From the NCBI GenBank assembly GCA_964030785.1, contig OZ034968.1, positions 53,627,230-53,691,229 on the forward strand: DNA of 64,000 bases. The letters are read 5' to 3'. Shown here in pieces: positions 31,001-40,739 of the stretch. This DNA comes from Siderastrea siderea (taxonomy: Eukaryota; Cnidaria; Anthozoa; Scleractinia; Rhizangiidae). The notes beneath the pieces are model-generated. The model made no database searches. It was not told where the DNA came from and saw only the letters and a program-made list of their open reading frames with translations. Each line of letters starts with the position of its first letter. Position 1 is the stretch's first letter. The position numbers and the translations under genes were made by a program.

Positions 31001-31902
31001 TGTCCCCCTTACCACTAGGCCCATGGCAAGAGCTCTCCATAGATTTCTGTGGCCCCTTTCCAAGTGGAGATTACTTGCTCGTCGTGACTGATGACTTCAG
31101 TCGGTATCCAGAAGTTGAAATTTTGAGGTCAACATCAGCAAAGGTAGTGATTCCCCACCTTGACAGCATCTTTGCCAGGCAAGGGATCCCCGAGGTAGTA
31201 AGCACGGACAATGGTCTGATGAAGACACTGGAGAAAGCGATTAGGACAGCCGTCGTTCAAGGCAAGAACTGGAAACAAGAGTTGTTCACCTTCCTTCGAC
31301 AGTACAGGGCCACCCCTCATATCACCACAGGGAAGTCTCCTTCGGAGTTGCTGAATGGACGAAAACTAAAGTCCACATTACCCCTGGTGCAGTTTGATCA
31401 GGCATCCCCAGAGATCAGACGAGCTGATGCTAAGAGAAAGGAGAAGATGAAAGAGTATGCAGACAAGTGCAACCATGCCAAGAACACAGACCTGAATGTT
31501 GGTGACAAAGTATTGATAAAGCAACCAAAACAGAACAAGATGTCTACACCATTCAAGCCTGAGCCATTTGAGATCACAGACAAGAAAGGAAGCAAGATTA
31601 CAGCCCAAAATGCAGAACACATCATAACAAGAAATGCATCATTCTTTAAAAAGCTGCCTTCTAACATACCTGTACATCCCGTTCCAAGTGACGAGGAAGA
31701 ACAGTCTACACCCTTCATTGATGCAACAGAAGCAGTTGATCCAGTTGAAACAGTCGAACCATCTACAGTTATACCAGTTGAATCACCTGGAAATGCACCA
31801 TCAGTTGAAACACCTACACCTACACCAGTTGAATTACCCGCACTTCGCAGATCAGCAAGAGAAAGACGAGTGCCTGATCATTTCAAAGACTATGTTACTT
31901 GA
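28036..31902 (+). CDS. Gag-Pol polyprotein of Gypsy element 2, deleted integrase core
   Basis: 1288 residues from the ATG giving MANVLPPLPSF, which lines up with the start of element 1. The open frame extends upstream to 27934, but those 34 residues have no counterpart. Approximate positions: Gag 1-190; two zinc knuckles 201-236 (the first is spaced C-x2-C-x5-H-x4-C); protease LIDSGAG near 291; reverse transcriptase with ISDD near 567; RNase H VDASPVGLG near 715; integrase H-H-C-C 934-968. The first two catalytic aspartates are present (near 1001 and 1057), but the frame jumps directly after STDNG. About 40 residues that include the catalytic glutamate are missing, in frame. Such an element could copy itself only with integrase supplied by a relative. 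Confidence 0.92.
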   Translation: MANVLPPLPSFSVHENNASVGPRWKKWLKRFEMYLAAHDVKDDTRKRALLLYSAGEEVSDIFETLPDRGEEKDYAKAVTALNAYFQPKVNKTYEIYMFRNASQNSGESLDSYCTRLRRLAQTCEFANEDEEIKSHIVVSCLSSRLRRRALREDMDLKALLDYGRGLEMSDKQAKGIEEQEKLAKVAEVQAVREEKPKPENKKCYRCGENYPHKGRLCPALNESCKHCRKKGHFTKVCRSRLNFKKVNTVDEKDGDESTDEEYTYRITLHSMRDKIQPFTEITIGGKRVKCLIDSGAGVNVIDTCSFNQLESIPITPTSKRIYGYRSSEPLPVIGKFEAEIKSGVTSKSAVTQFCVVDGCDGNLIGYETATDLGLLHIINSVSTPKVDNIIEDYKDCFEGLGKMKGKTAKLHVNDSAKPLAQKYRRLPFHIRDQVEAELKNLEELDIIERAEGPTPWVSPIVVAPKKTGIRICVDMRATNQAIERERHPVPTIEDLIVDLNGATVFSKIDLNQGYHQLELDEDSRSITTFATHIGLFRYKRLSFGINSAAEIFQKSIEEVLQGIDGVRNISDDIIVFGKNQSDHDDALQAVLQRMRENSLTANPAKCLFNQSSIDFFGHHFSADGISADDKKVASLINASPPKNATEARSFLGLAQYLARFIKDFASISAPIRQLTHLNAKWVWGPEQQHAFDCLKASMATPEIMKYFDPSLQTELIVDASPVGLGAILTQVTADGGTNIVAYASRSLTDCESRYSQTEREALAVVWGIEHFHLYLYGSSFQVTTDHKPLETIFNNPTCKATARVERLQLRLQPYKTKVVYKPGANNPADYMSRHPDPKQSQASNHLSRVDAYINFVTNNAVPHAVTLQEVKDATAADETLQSLAKVIATQKWHEAGRDVSQYQQIKQELSVSNGVILRGTRIIVPEKLRDRMIMLAHSGHQGIVKTKRLLRDSVWFPGIDRMVEEVVKGCLPCQAANHDPKPVCEPLQMSPLPLGPWQELSIDFCGPFPSGDYLLVVTDDFSRYPEVEILRSTSAKVVIPHLDSIFARQGIPEVVSTDNGLMKTLEKAIRTAVVQGKNWKQELFTFLRQYRATPHITTGKSPSELLNGRKLKSTLPLVQFDQASPEIRRADAKRKEKMKEYADKCNHAKNTDLNVGDKVLIKQPKQNKMSTPFKPEPFEITDKKGSKITAQNAEHIITRNASFFKKLPSNIPVHPVPSDEEEQSTPFIDATEAVDPVETVEPSTVIPVESPGNAPSVETPTPTPVELPALRRSARERRVPDHFKDYVT

Positions 31903-32118
31903 ACACTGCTGAAATCAATGGCTTAATGAAAAGGAACATTGTTGCGTGAACATTATCTGAACATTTCAAAGACTATGTTACTTGGACATTGCTTAGATCA
32001 ATTGCACAAAGGAAATAACTTGTGTGAACGTTACCTGGACTGGTAGATTTAGGAAGTAGCATGTTGAGTTTCGTTTTTTTAAGTTTTACCTAGCTCATTA
32101 TCCAGAGGAAAGGAGAGA

Positions 32119-32243
32119 TGTAGTGTCGATGTATTGCGTTACGGTCATGCGCACTAGGGGTCGGTGGAGTCGGTAGTATCAAGGATTACTGTATTTTACT
32201 GTTAAAGAATAAATAACAAGTATTCACAATCAAGGACTCCATA
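32119..32243 (+). repeat. 3' LTR of Gypsy element 2
   Basis: 125 bp, one substitution from the 5' LTR, followed by the TTCAG duplication. Confidence 0.9.
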
Positions 32244-32510
32244 TTCAGTTTGTCAAGAGTGTCATGGACAAAGAAAAAATCTGAGTCCCCAACGGGAATC
32301 GAAACCATGACCTCCTGTACACCAGTCGGGCGCTCTAACCACTGAGCTACTGGTAGACACGTGGCGAGCGAGGTCAGATTTACTGAGTTCGTTGTGACAC
32401 ACCTACTGCATACTGCTAGGATCAGCAATGTCAAAAGCACTGTGTGTGATAACAAAGAAAGAAAGATGGTAAAGTTTAAGCTCGGAAAGAAATGAGAAAG
32501 ATGGAATATA
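32244..32510 (-). mobile_element. tRNA-derived SINE unit 3
   Basis: The minus strand has TAGCTCAGTGG and GGTTTCGATTCCC, a slightly altered B box. A CCCGA...ACAGG anticodon-like stem with loop CTGGTGT would read GGT (Thr). Tandem with units 2 and 4. Confidence 0.7.
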
Positions 32511-32665
32511 TATATATTCAGTTTGTCATGAGCGTGGGACAAAGAAAAAATCTGAGTCCCTGACGGGAATCGAACCCATGACCTCCCGTACACCGCTCGG
32601 GCGCTCTAACCACTGAGCTACTGGGAGACTCGTGGCGAGCGAGGTCATATTTACTGGTCATATTT
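32511..32665 (-). mobile_element. tRNA-derived SINE unit 4, truncated
   Basis: Carries GGTTCGATTCC and TAGCTCAGTGG on the minus strand. The 3' body is cut after CATATTTACTGG. A short (TA)n lies at its junction with unit 3. Confidence 0.7.
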
Positions 32666-32699
32666 ACGAAAGATCTGTAGTTATTAAAATATGTTTAGT

Positions 32700-33777
32700 G
32701 ATATACACTGTACACTGTACACAGAAAAGCCACCAGAGGACTGTGCTTTTTATGTGCAAGGTGGACTTTATCTCCAGATAAAAAGAAAATTCTTGGAAAT
32801 GTTGATCATGTGCAAGGACCAAAACAGGAAAACACAGGAAAAACTAAAAACAATTAAAATTAAAAGCTGAAATATTTTGAAAGAAAGATATAAGAAAATA
32901 CAAGAAAAAATTTAATACAAAATTAAATGTACATGTATGTATGTAGATTAAGAGTTTATTGAAGTATGGTCGATCATCATATAAATTTAACATTACAAAC
33001 CAAGGAACAAATGGAAAACAAAACTAATCACACTGTCGCTGAATACAACAAGAAAACCCACTAAGGGAGGGAGGGGGGGATTATTTTTGCAATGCCAATA
33101 AATGCCAATGTTGCTGCGATGATGTTAAGTGAGCTCAATGAAGCCTAGCACTTAAGTTGTGGCAGCTTGTATACCTACAGTAGTTATATTCCGTAAAGTT
33201 ACAATTAACCAGTTACAACCCAGGTAATTGCTATGCATGATATTACAGAATATCTCATGATTAAAAAAGTCCTTTAATTAAATGCTGTACGAGTCCTGCA
33301 TCCCCTCAACATGCCTTCATTTGCGATTTAGAGCCGCAAAATTCAGTGTAGACAATTAACTGATCCCATTAAGAAAGCCACCTTACTTAAGGAGGTTGTT
33401 TTATAATTTTCCACACTGGTCCCTTATTTCCAGATCAAATTAAATTGGAAATGTGGATTTTGTGGAAGGATGTCACAGCCAACCAACAAAGCAAAGTTGA
33501 GATAAATTGGAACAATTTGGATTTCAAGGAAAATTCGTCACTACTGTTTTACTCTCTCTTAGTCTTTTGACCTAGATCCTTCAGTTCATATAGATGCATT
33601 TATTTGCATTTCTTTAAGAAAAAGATTTGCTCGTAGTTAAGCATTAAGCAAAACCCCAAATTAATCTTTAAACTGTGTACATTTTTGTGGTGTAATCATA
33701 CACACCTGTTTACAACTACAGTAGAGTAACCGATAATTTCAGTTGATTTCTGAGTTTTTTTTTTAATTTTCTTGCAG
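32700..33777. other. Copy B intron 2, right part; no gene seen
   Basis: AT-rich, non-coding. Contains an AAAACACAGGAAAA-type low-complexity stretch near 32820. Confidence 0.5.
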
Positions 33778-33804
33778 GAAAGGATGGAAAAGATGGACAA
33801 AATG
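33778..33804 (+). CDS. Copy B exon 3: collagen GKDGKDGQNG
   Basis: 27-nt symmetrical exon, phase 1-1, between CTTGCAG and GTGAGT. Confidence 0.75.
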
Positions 33805-33944
33805 GTGAGTTTACTATAATTCAAGTCTGTCCATATACTTTTGGAACATTCCTCTCCTCTATTATTAAACTGTTAAAGATCTCACTTTCAAAACAACTTG
33901 CATCTACTGTAGTTAACCAAGTGTCGTTTTTTCTACTCCCACAG

Positions 33945-33971
33945 GAAAAGATGGTCGTGATGGAGTAAACG
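33945..33971 (+). CDS. Copy B exon 4: collagen GKDGRDGVNG
   Basis: 27-nt exon, phase 1-1, between CCACAG and GTGTGT. The donor is weaker than in copy C (GTGATG). Confidence 0.7.
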
Positions 33972-34753
33972 GTGTGTAGTCAATTTTTTTACAGTCAGAA
34001 AATATTTTTTTCTAGTGCTTTAGATGCCATTAGTTTTCACCTCAATGTAAAGTAAATATTTCAGTTTAAAAAGGAAAAGGAGATTTCCGTAATTTAGGTT
34101 TTGAATAATTTTTAGTTCTATAGTCACAATGATCCACACAATTCCTTTTAATATCAATTTTACCAATCAATGCAGATTTCGTGTATTAATCTCTGTTAGT
34201 TAGTTTATAATATCATGCTATGAAAATATATTAATATTTTGCTCATTAAAATAAATATTGTAAGAAACTAGCTGAATGAACACTTGAAATACATGTAATT
34301 ATCATAATGGCTGTGTTAAATTGCATTCTTTTTTGTCACTGAAGCATTTAATATAGAACACTGCAACTTTTCTGCTGATCAATTAGCATTGAATGCTTGT
34401 GCTGCATCATTTACAAGTAACAAATCATATCCTTCTGGAAGTGTCATTAGCAAAACCAATATTGCCATTTAAAGAACCAATGGAGTGAGTTGTATAAGGG
34501 AAGTTGGTTTATCTAGTGTTCCAGTGAGTTTTGAACCCAGGATACCCAGCATGGTTTGGGACACATACCCACTTGTACATCAGTGCTGATTTTCTACTGA
34601 CACAAAGAGTATCTTTATTAACAAATTCTGCAGGCAATCTGGATAACACAGAGATACTGAAGATGAATAACAAGCCATGCAAAAGCTTTCTAAACAGTGC
34701 TGCTAACTGATTTTCATGTGTAACTGTTTTTTCTTTTTTTTTCTAATTTGCAG

Positions 34754-34788
34754 GAAAAGATGGCCGTGATGGACGAGATGGAGCAAAG
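34754..34788 (+). CDS. Copy B exon 5: collagen GKDGRDGRDGAK
   Basis: Same peptide as copy A exon 344-378. Acceptor TTTGCAG, donor GTTAGC, phase 1-0. Confidence 0.75.
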
Positions 34789-35090
34789 GTTAGCTACAAG
34801 TAATTCCTTTTTTAAAACCCCAGTCTGAGCAGAATTTTACTGTCTTTAACCTTTTAAGCCCCAAAGGTGGTGCAATTTACACATAAGTGTAATTTCTACA
34901 ATATGTTGGTCTTCAAAGACAGGAAACATCTACACATTGAAAGAGTGAAAATAATATTGTGGTGTCCCCCTTTTGTATATCATTATGATATGATTACTGG
35001 TTACCCCTTTGAGAAGTTTTCAATTTTACTATCTTTAAATGGAGTCAATTTACACTTTATGGTCTCTTGTTGTTCTTTTGCACTGAGTCA

Positions 35091-35545
35091 GCTGCAAAAT
35101 AACTCTGGGGGCAGGGGGAGTGGAGGTTGACGTCCATGTAGACTGAAGTGATCACTGTTCAGGGCTTTTGGTACACATCAGAATCAGCAATTATGTTTCA
35201 AATAACGTGACCTTGAGTACAGGAGCTATTAAGTACTGAGAGTTGCAAAATAATTCTAGGGGGAGGGGGAGTGGAGGTTGACATCCATGTACATTCCTAG
35301 TGATAAAGGTGATCACTGTTGGACTTTTGGTACACGTCAGAATCAGCAATTATGCTTCAAATGACATGACCTTGAGTACGGGAGCTGTTATTACTGATAG
35401 CTGCAAAATAACTCTGGGGGGAGGGGGAGTGGAGGTTGACATCCATGAAGAAGTGATAGAGGTGATCACTGTCGGGCTTTTGGTACACGTCAGAATCAGC
35501 AATTATGCTTCAAATAACATGACCTTGAGTACGGGGAGCTATTTG
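35091..35545. repeat. Intronic tandem repeat, three units of about 155 bp
   Basis: GCAAAATAACTCTGGGGG...GGAGTGGAGGTTGACATCCATG...GTACACGTCAGAATCAGC starts at about 35093, 35247 and 35401. Copy A has a single related unit at 715-870, so the array expanded after the duplication. Confidence 0.85.
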
Positions 35546-36049
35546 TCATGAAAAAATCATGATGCCCTTAGGGGTAACTAATTAAAAGTAAAGAGCGACA
35601 TCACTGTTTTGTTAAGTTTTTCCCCTTCTTGTCCACACATAAGATACATGTAATAAACATCTGATTAAGGGTTGTTTCGTTGAACCAAAGACCACGCCAA
35701 CAGGGAAGGATAACCATATTTAATGATCACAATCAGCAATCACAAACAAACTATTCAATCTAAAATACAAAGAAACTACGTTGGCACTCGGCCTTACAAA
35801 TATGCAAAGTAAATGAGAAATTAACTTAAAGAAAACTGGAATTCAACTAAGAACTTACTTCTATGACTGCCTCCGTAATTGGTGTACATAGATGTATAAA
35901 AAACTTGTTGAACTTCTTGACAAACTTCTTAGCAAACTATATTATAATTGCGATGTTTAAATTTAAAAGGTGCGCATGCACGCAACATTAAACCGCACAT
36001 CCAAAGTATCTAATAAAGCTGACCGTTTATCAGAACAAGGGTTTTCTTA

Positions 36050-36770
36050 AGGCGCTGTTACAATTAGTGACAGTTTTTTCTGCAACTTGCAATGCAATGC
36101 TGTTGTGAGACATTAAGATGCGGACAAAATTGTGCTTGTAGCATCCCCCTTTTCACAACCCGTCTTGCACTGAAAAATCACATTGCAAGTAGCAGGAAAA
36201 GTAGACTACATGTACTGTGTGGCATGAAATTTTCACAGAAGTTTAATTTCGCAGTTTGCCATTTTTTTGTTTTTTTCGAGGGAACAAATTTTCACAAATT
36301 TCGATTTCAGACTTTCACACTAACAGCGATCAAATTTTTGTGGATAATGTCTTGCAAGTTTCTCTCTGATATGGCAGGAGATGGTCTCGTCTATGGTTGT
36401 TATCAAATTTACCCAGAGAATGCAATGCTATTTATTTTGTTGCAATTGTTATTAGCTCTAGGAAGGTGCTAATATTCTTTTCTCAGTCAACTCAACTGAA
36501 ATTCAGTCACCTAAATACATGGAGTAAATGACTTTTGTGGATGATTTTTTAGCGGGAGTTTATTTTGTGTGATCAAATTTTTGTGGATTGATGGATATTA
36601 AATCTGCAAAATTCGCAAAAATTTCATGCCACTCAGTTATAAGTCTTCTACTTTTCCCAACAATGCGTAATAAGTTGCATCATTTGACATGTATTCTGCA
36701 ACTTGTCTTGCAATGTTCTCGTCATCTTTGCGTTGCAAGTTGCACGAAAAATTGCTCTGTAACAGTGCCT
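36050..36770. mobile_element. Long inverted-repeat element in copy B intron 5
   Basis: Outer ends AGGCGCTGTTACA and TGTAACAGTGCCT. Inner inverted matches include CTGCAACTTGCAATGC, GGAAAAGTAGA and GTGGCATGAAATTTT, so the arms extend over about 250 bp with mismatches. Non-coding; TSD not evident. Confidence 0.6.
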
Positions 36771-37302
36771 ACAATATTCCAGTACCTTTTACCTGAGGGG
36801 TGAGAGCCACCTCAATTTATATTTAAGTGCCTCTCTTAGGGAAAATCAGTCACAGTTTATTTGTGAAAAGATTAGGACATTGCTATTAATAGTCACTATT
36901 TGCTGCTACAATGGTGTACTGCATATGCCGGAATCATGAAGTGAATTATATACCAGAGGATGACTGCAGCTGGTCACTTGCTGGAAATTCTAAAAAGAAC
37001 CAAAGGTGCCATGATAATCCTGCAGATTTTTGGATGTTGCTCAATTGAGGGACCTATGTCACCTATTTTTCCAAGTCAACAAAGTTTTCCTGGTTTTACC
37101 CTAAAGACTGCTAAGGTACCAGTCTATAATTTTAATGATGATCATTTTAGTTTTTAACCCCAAACCAGTATCAAACCTAAAATTTAAACCCCTAAAAGAT
37201 GCAATGAGCTCTCCTGCTACATTTACATGGAACCCCCCAGGGAATTATGCACATCTAGTACTAATACAGTTGTAATTTCCTTTTGTTTTCATTTGTTTTA
37301 AG

Positions 37303-37356
37303 GGAGAGAAAGGTGAAGTATGGATGCGAAGATGGGGTGGGAATACTGGCATAAAG
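37303..37356 (+). CDS. Copy B exon 6: degenerate collagen exon
   Basis: Reads GEKGEVWMRRWGGNTGIK. Copy A has GEKGEVGMRGQDGNTGIK, so two obligatory glycines have become Trp and Arg. This would break the triple helix here. Confidence 0.7.
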
Positions 37357-37367
37357 GTACTGTTGCT

Positions 37368-37440
37368 ATTCTTTATTTATTTATTTATTTATTTATTCAT
37401 TCATTCATTCATTCATTTATTTACTTTTTTATTTGTTTTT
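37368..37440. repeat. ATTT/ATTC microsatellite
   Basis: (TTTA)n followed by (TTCA)n and (TTTA)n in an intron of copy B. Confidence 0.8.
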
Positions 37441-38097
37441 ATTTTGTTAAATTTATTGTTATTCTTTTGAAGTGCATGATAATATCAAATATAATGAACA
37501 ATAAGACGCTCTTGAGTTTTACAAATTAACATGTTTTGGCAGATACATCTGCCATCTTCATTGTAAATTTGAACATAGTGTGTAGTAGAATATAAATAGT
37601 GAAGGAATTACAATTTGATAATGGCAGTTATTAACTATGGTAATAAATAAATCAAACAGAAAGTTTTAATTAAATTTATAACATCACTGCTATTATCCAG
37701 AACTAATATCAATTTATATATGTTTGGTTGTATGTAAGCACTTAACATTGCTTTCACACCAGCATATTACATTCACCTATGCAAAGTGACCTTTTAAACA
37801 AAAATGCTATTGCTTGGTTTAGGTTAAGATTGCTTGTTTGCTGTTTCCTATCACTATTCGTAGTATAATCTAATTTCGTCTACAGAAACAGTGAGATTGT
37901 TTATTTTTTAGCTGATCAGATGTTTGTGTGCAGTTATTTTCTGTTTGTCTCTTTGTCACTTGTCGTTTCTGAGGTCAGGTTTCACCCTAATTCACGATTA
38001 TCCGACAGTTTGTTTTTCTTCTCGCTCCAGTGACTAGTGAGTTCTTTGTATTTAAGCTGTCTGTATTGAATAATTTATGTGCAATTTGTCTTTCAAG

Positions 38098-38151
38098 GGA
38101 GAGAAGGGAGAACCAGGAATGATGGGAAGCAGTAGTAACATGAGTACAAAA
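38098..38151 (+). CDS. Copy B exon 7: collagen-linker exon
   Basis: Reads GEKGEPGMMGSSSNMSTK between TTTCAAG and GTAAGT, phase 0-0. Confidence 0.75.
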
Positions 38152-38878
38152 GTAAGTATGTCTGGGAATGCTGACAAGCTACTGCTGAAAACAAAGTATA
38201 TCTTTCAGATACCTCGGGATATTCAGCTTTTTAGCCTTCTGATCAGTACATTCCTCGTGTTGTTGGATAAAGCACTGTGTTATGTTCATGACAGTAGACT
38301 ACAAAATTGAAACTCCTATCTTTATTTCAAAACATGGTTCAATTTCCTGTAACACGTATTTTGCAGTGATCGAGGTTCTTCCCAAAATTGGCATAACAAA
38401 ACGAAGTTATTGATATTGCACTATTTTTGTTAAATTAAGGGTTTAGAGGTCTTTTACATTATGGTAATTTATGCTTAATGTAAAGCAAAAGACTGTAAAC
38501 TATATACACTTCTATTCCTCTTTAATGTTACTGGCAGCAATGGTAATCTGAATAAACAGTCAGTCTTCAGTAATTAAAATGTTAATTTTTGATAGATTTC
38601 TAGAGTTTTGATTTAAAGAGAGCAATGAAGAATGGAAAATGCAGAATTTCTTATTGGCTGGGACTAGTTTGGATTAAAAACGAAGGAGCGTAGTTATTAT
38701 TTTGTTTAGTAACCAACATGTACGTACATGAATTTTGTATCTACATAAAAAAATGTTTTGTGTATAGGGTAGTAAATGGTGAGAGGTAAATGTCAAAGAT
38801 AAAACCCTCAGAAGAAATGTTACTTTCACAAGCTTTAGTTTGTTATAAAGTTAATATTTTCAAGTTTCTCCCATTTAG

Positions 38879-38968
38879 GGCGAGAAAGGATCTTCTGGAG
38901 ACAAAGGATCACAAGGAGAGAAAGGACAACCAGGACAGAAAGGGTTGCCGGGAACATGTGACGTTAAG
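38879..38968 (+). CDS. Copy B exon 8: 30-codon collagen exon
   Basis: Begins GEKGSSGDKGSQGEKGQPG and ends GTCDVK, phase 0-0, with donor GTGATT. Confidence 0.8.
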
Positions 38969-39091
38969 GTGATTACACGTTTTGCTTTTACTACAAAGAG
39001 ACACCATGAAAAAAAGTTTTTGATAGATCTTTAACAATTTTGCTGGCCTTGTAACGTTACTACTATTGTTGTTTCTTTTGTCCATTTTCAG

Positions 39092-39128
39092 GGCTCGTCT
39101 CCCAGTAAACCAGCTTGTTGTGCATCTG
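39092..39128 (+). CDS. Copy B exon 9: Cys-Cys exon (SSPSKPACCAS)
   Basis: Phase 0-1, donor GTAAGG. Links the collagen region to the propeller. Confidence 0.75.
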
Positions 39129-39356
39129 GTAAGGACATTATTTCAGGTCATCCTCGTTTTATTCAGAACGTTTTGAGGCTTCTAATACCACATGTTTTTA
39201 TTTTGTTCAATCGTATGTAGGTGGCGTTTGTGTTGTTTCAAACGTTTACCATGCTTCAAGTTTCTCTTGTTATTTAGAGAATTAGAGGACAACGCCGCTG
39301 TTCTCCAAACTAAGTAAACGTTCTTTCTTATGTTTTGTTTCCTTTTTTCCACAAAG

Positions 39357-40441
39357 AATGCTCTACTGGTTTTCACTTCTTTGAGAAGATTCAAGACCTA
39401 CCAACCCGAGGAGCAGCAGATGTGGAACATTTCACCATTGATGGCAATCTGTTTCTCGCTTTTTCTAACTATCATGGTGACATCAATAAACACAAAACAA
39501 TCTCCATGATCTACAAGATGGACGAATCAACTGGAAGATTTACTTTGTATCAGACTCTGCAAACTAGAGGTGCTTATGGTCTTGAATACTTTTCAATCGC
39601 TGACAAACATTTTCTTGCTGTGGCTAATCATTACGATGGAACACACCTGCTGGACTCGGTAATTTACCAGTGGAATGGAAAGATGTTTGTCGTCTTTCAG
39701 ACAATATCCACAAAAGGTGCCAGCCACTTAACATTTTTCACGATAAATGGTGACAAGTATCTCGCAGTGGCAAACTACTATGATGGGAGCACTCATTCCA
39801 TAAAGTCAGTCATCTGCAAATGGAGCAGCGGCAAGTTTAACAAGTTTCAGGAGATAGCAACTGAAGGTGCCAGGGGATGTACGGCGTTTGTAATAAACAA
39901 TGACACTTTCATCGCTTTTGCAAACTATTACAACTCGCAACAGAAGAATTCTGTTCAGTCCACTGTGTTCAAGTGGTCAGGAGGACACTTTGTTAAACTG
40001 CAGTCTCTTCAGACGTATGGAGCATATGACGTGAAGTCGTTTATCATCACTGGTCACACATTCCTCACCTTTGCCAATCACTACTCTGGAAGCAGCCACA
40101 ACACCGACTCCTTCATTTACAAGTGGAATGGCGGCAGGTTCGTTCTGTTTGAAACCATTCCTACTCGTGGAGCCCTCGCTTGGCATCCATTTGTGATCAG
40201 CGCTCAAACGTACCTGGGTGTGGCCAATTATTATGATTCCAGTCAGAAACACAACACTCAATCGGTTGTGCACCAGGCCTCTGGAGCGCGGTTCATCAAG
40301 TATCAAGAGTTTCCAACACATGGAGCGTTTGGTATGACGTCATTTGAGCACAAGCGTCATACTTACCTGGCAGTGGCAAACTATTACAACAGTCAGACCA
40401 GGAAACACAACATAAACAGCGCCGTGTACAAGTGGGTATAA
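39357..40441 (+). CDS. Copy B exon 10: seven EAR repeats, 360 residues
   Basis: Acceptor CACAAAG, phase 1, beginning ECSTGFHFFEKIQ and ending SAVYKWV-stop. Seven repeats of about 50 residues are marked by IQDLPTRGA, LQTRGA, ISTKGA, IATEGA, LQTYGA, IPTRGA and FPTHGA, each followed by an F-I-x-G-x-x-F/Y-L-A-x-A-N-Y core and usually a YKW end. This is the EAR (EPTP) repeat pattern, predicted to fold as a seven-bladed beta-propeller that is extracellular and protein-binding. The frame is fully open, unlike copy C. TSPEAR-like proteins share the repeat, but the collagen fusion is distinctive. Confidence 0.92.
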
Positions 40442-40725
40442 AGCCAAGAACTTGATCCAAGCACAAAAGAGCTTAAGCACAGCAGTAGGATAACTGCTTT
40501 TCATTTATTTAGCTACATACACAAAAAGAACTTTGTGTATTTAGAAGCTTGAGACATTAATGTTTGTATTTAGTTGTGGGAATTCAAAATAGGATGATTT
40601 TAGTAAGATTTTTTTTGCAAGTTATTAGTTTTTCATATCAAAACATAATTGATTTGTTGCTTTCTCAAATGTGGTGTAGAATTGCTAAGTTAACAAAAAA
40701 TAAAGCTGTGCTTGGATGCTACAGT
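40442..40725 (+). terminator. Copy B 3' UTR with polyadenylation signal
   Basis: Conserved with A and C. AATAAA at 40699 is followed by a GT-rich stretch (GCTGTGCTTGG, TTTTGTCTTCTTTGTT), so the transcript end is probably near 40720-40740. Confidence 0.6.
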
Positions 40726-40739
40726 TTTGTCTTCTTTGT

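Larger units (their letters stand above)
27653..32243 (+). mobile_element. Ty3/Gypsy LTR retrotransposon (element 2), integrase-defective
   Basis: 4591 bp with 125-bp LTRs (one visible difference, T/C in AGGGGTTGGTGG) and 5-bp TSD TTCAG (27648-27652, 32244-32248). The exact LTR end is ambiguous by the bases TA. TGGCGACGAGGAT follows the 5' LTR by two bases, and AGAGGAAAGGAGAGA precedes the 3' LTR. It is inserted in the AATATTCAG of a SINE unit. The gag-pol frame is open but has lost the integrase active-site segment. Confidence 0.93.
21803..40441 (+). pseudogene. Collagen-EAR gene copy B (all ten exons present, exon 2 out of frame)
   Basis: Exons: 21803-21886, 25759-25827, 33778-33804, 33945-33971, 34754-34788, 37303-37356, 38098-38151, 38879-38968, 39092-39128 and 39357-40441. 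Predicted order: signal peptide, Cys linker, Gly-X-Y region with interruptions, Cys-Cys segment, seven EAR repeats. From exon 3 to the stop the frame is open and phases agree. Exon 2, however, is 69 nt against 67 in copy C, and reading through it puts the collagen exons out of frame, giving a stop in exon 4. Either the gene is dead, it uses another first exon inside the 7.9-kb intron, or the base call is wrong. The intron after exon 2 holds the SINE/Gypsy pile-up. EAR repeats are known from LGI and TSPEAR proteins as ligand-binding propellers. Confidence 0.7.

Noticed and set aside
32511..32640. Functional tRNA-Thr gene
   Set aside because: Acceptor stem has mismatches and position 33 is not T in this copy; it belongs to a multi-copy SINE.
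39977..40321. 114-codon minus-strand frame inside the EAR exon (also at 63379-63723)
   Set aside because: Antisense shadow of the EAR repeats; conserved only because the sense strand is.
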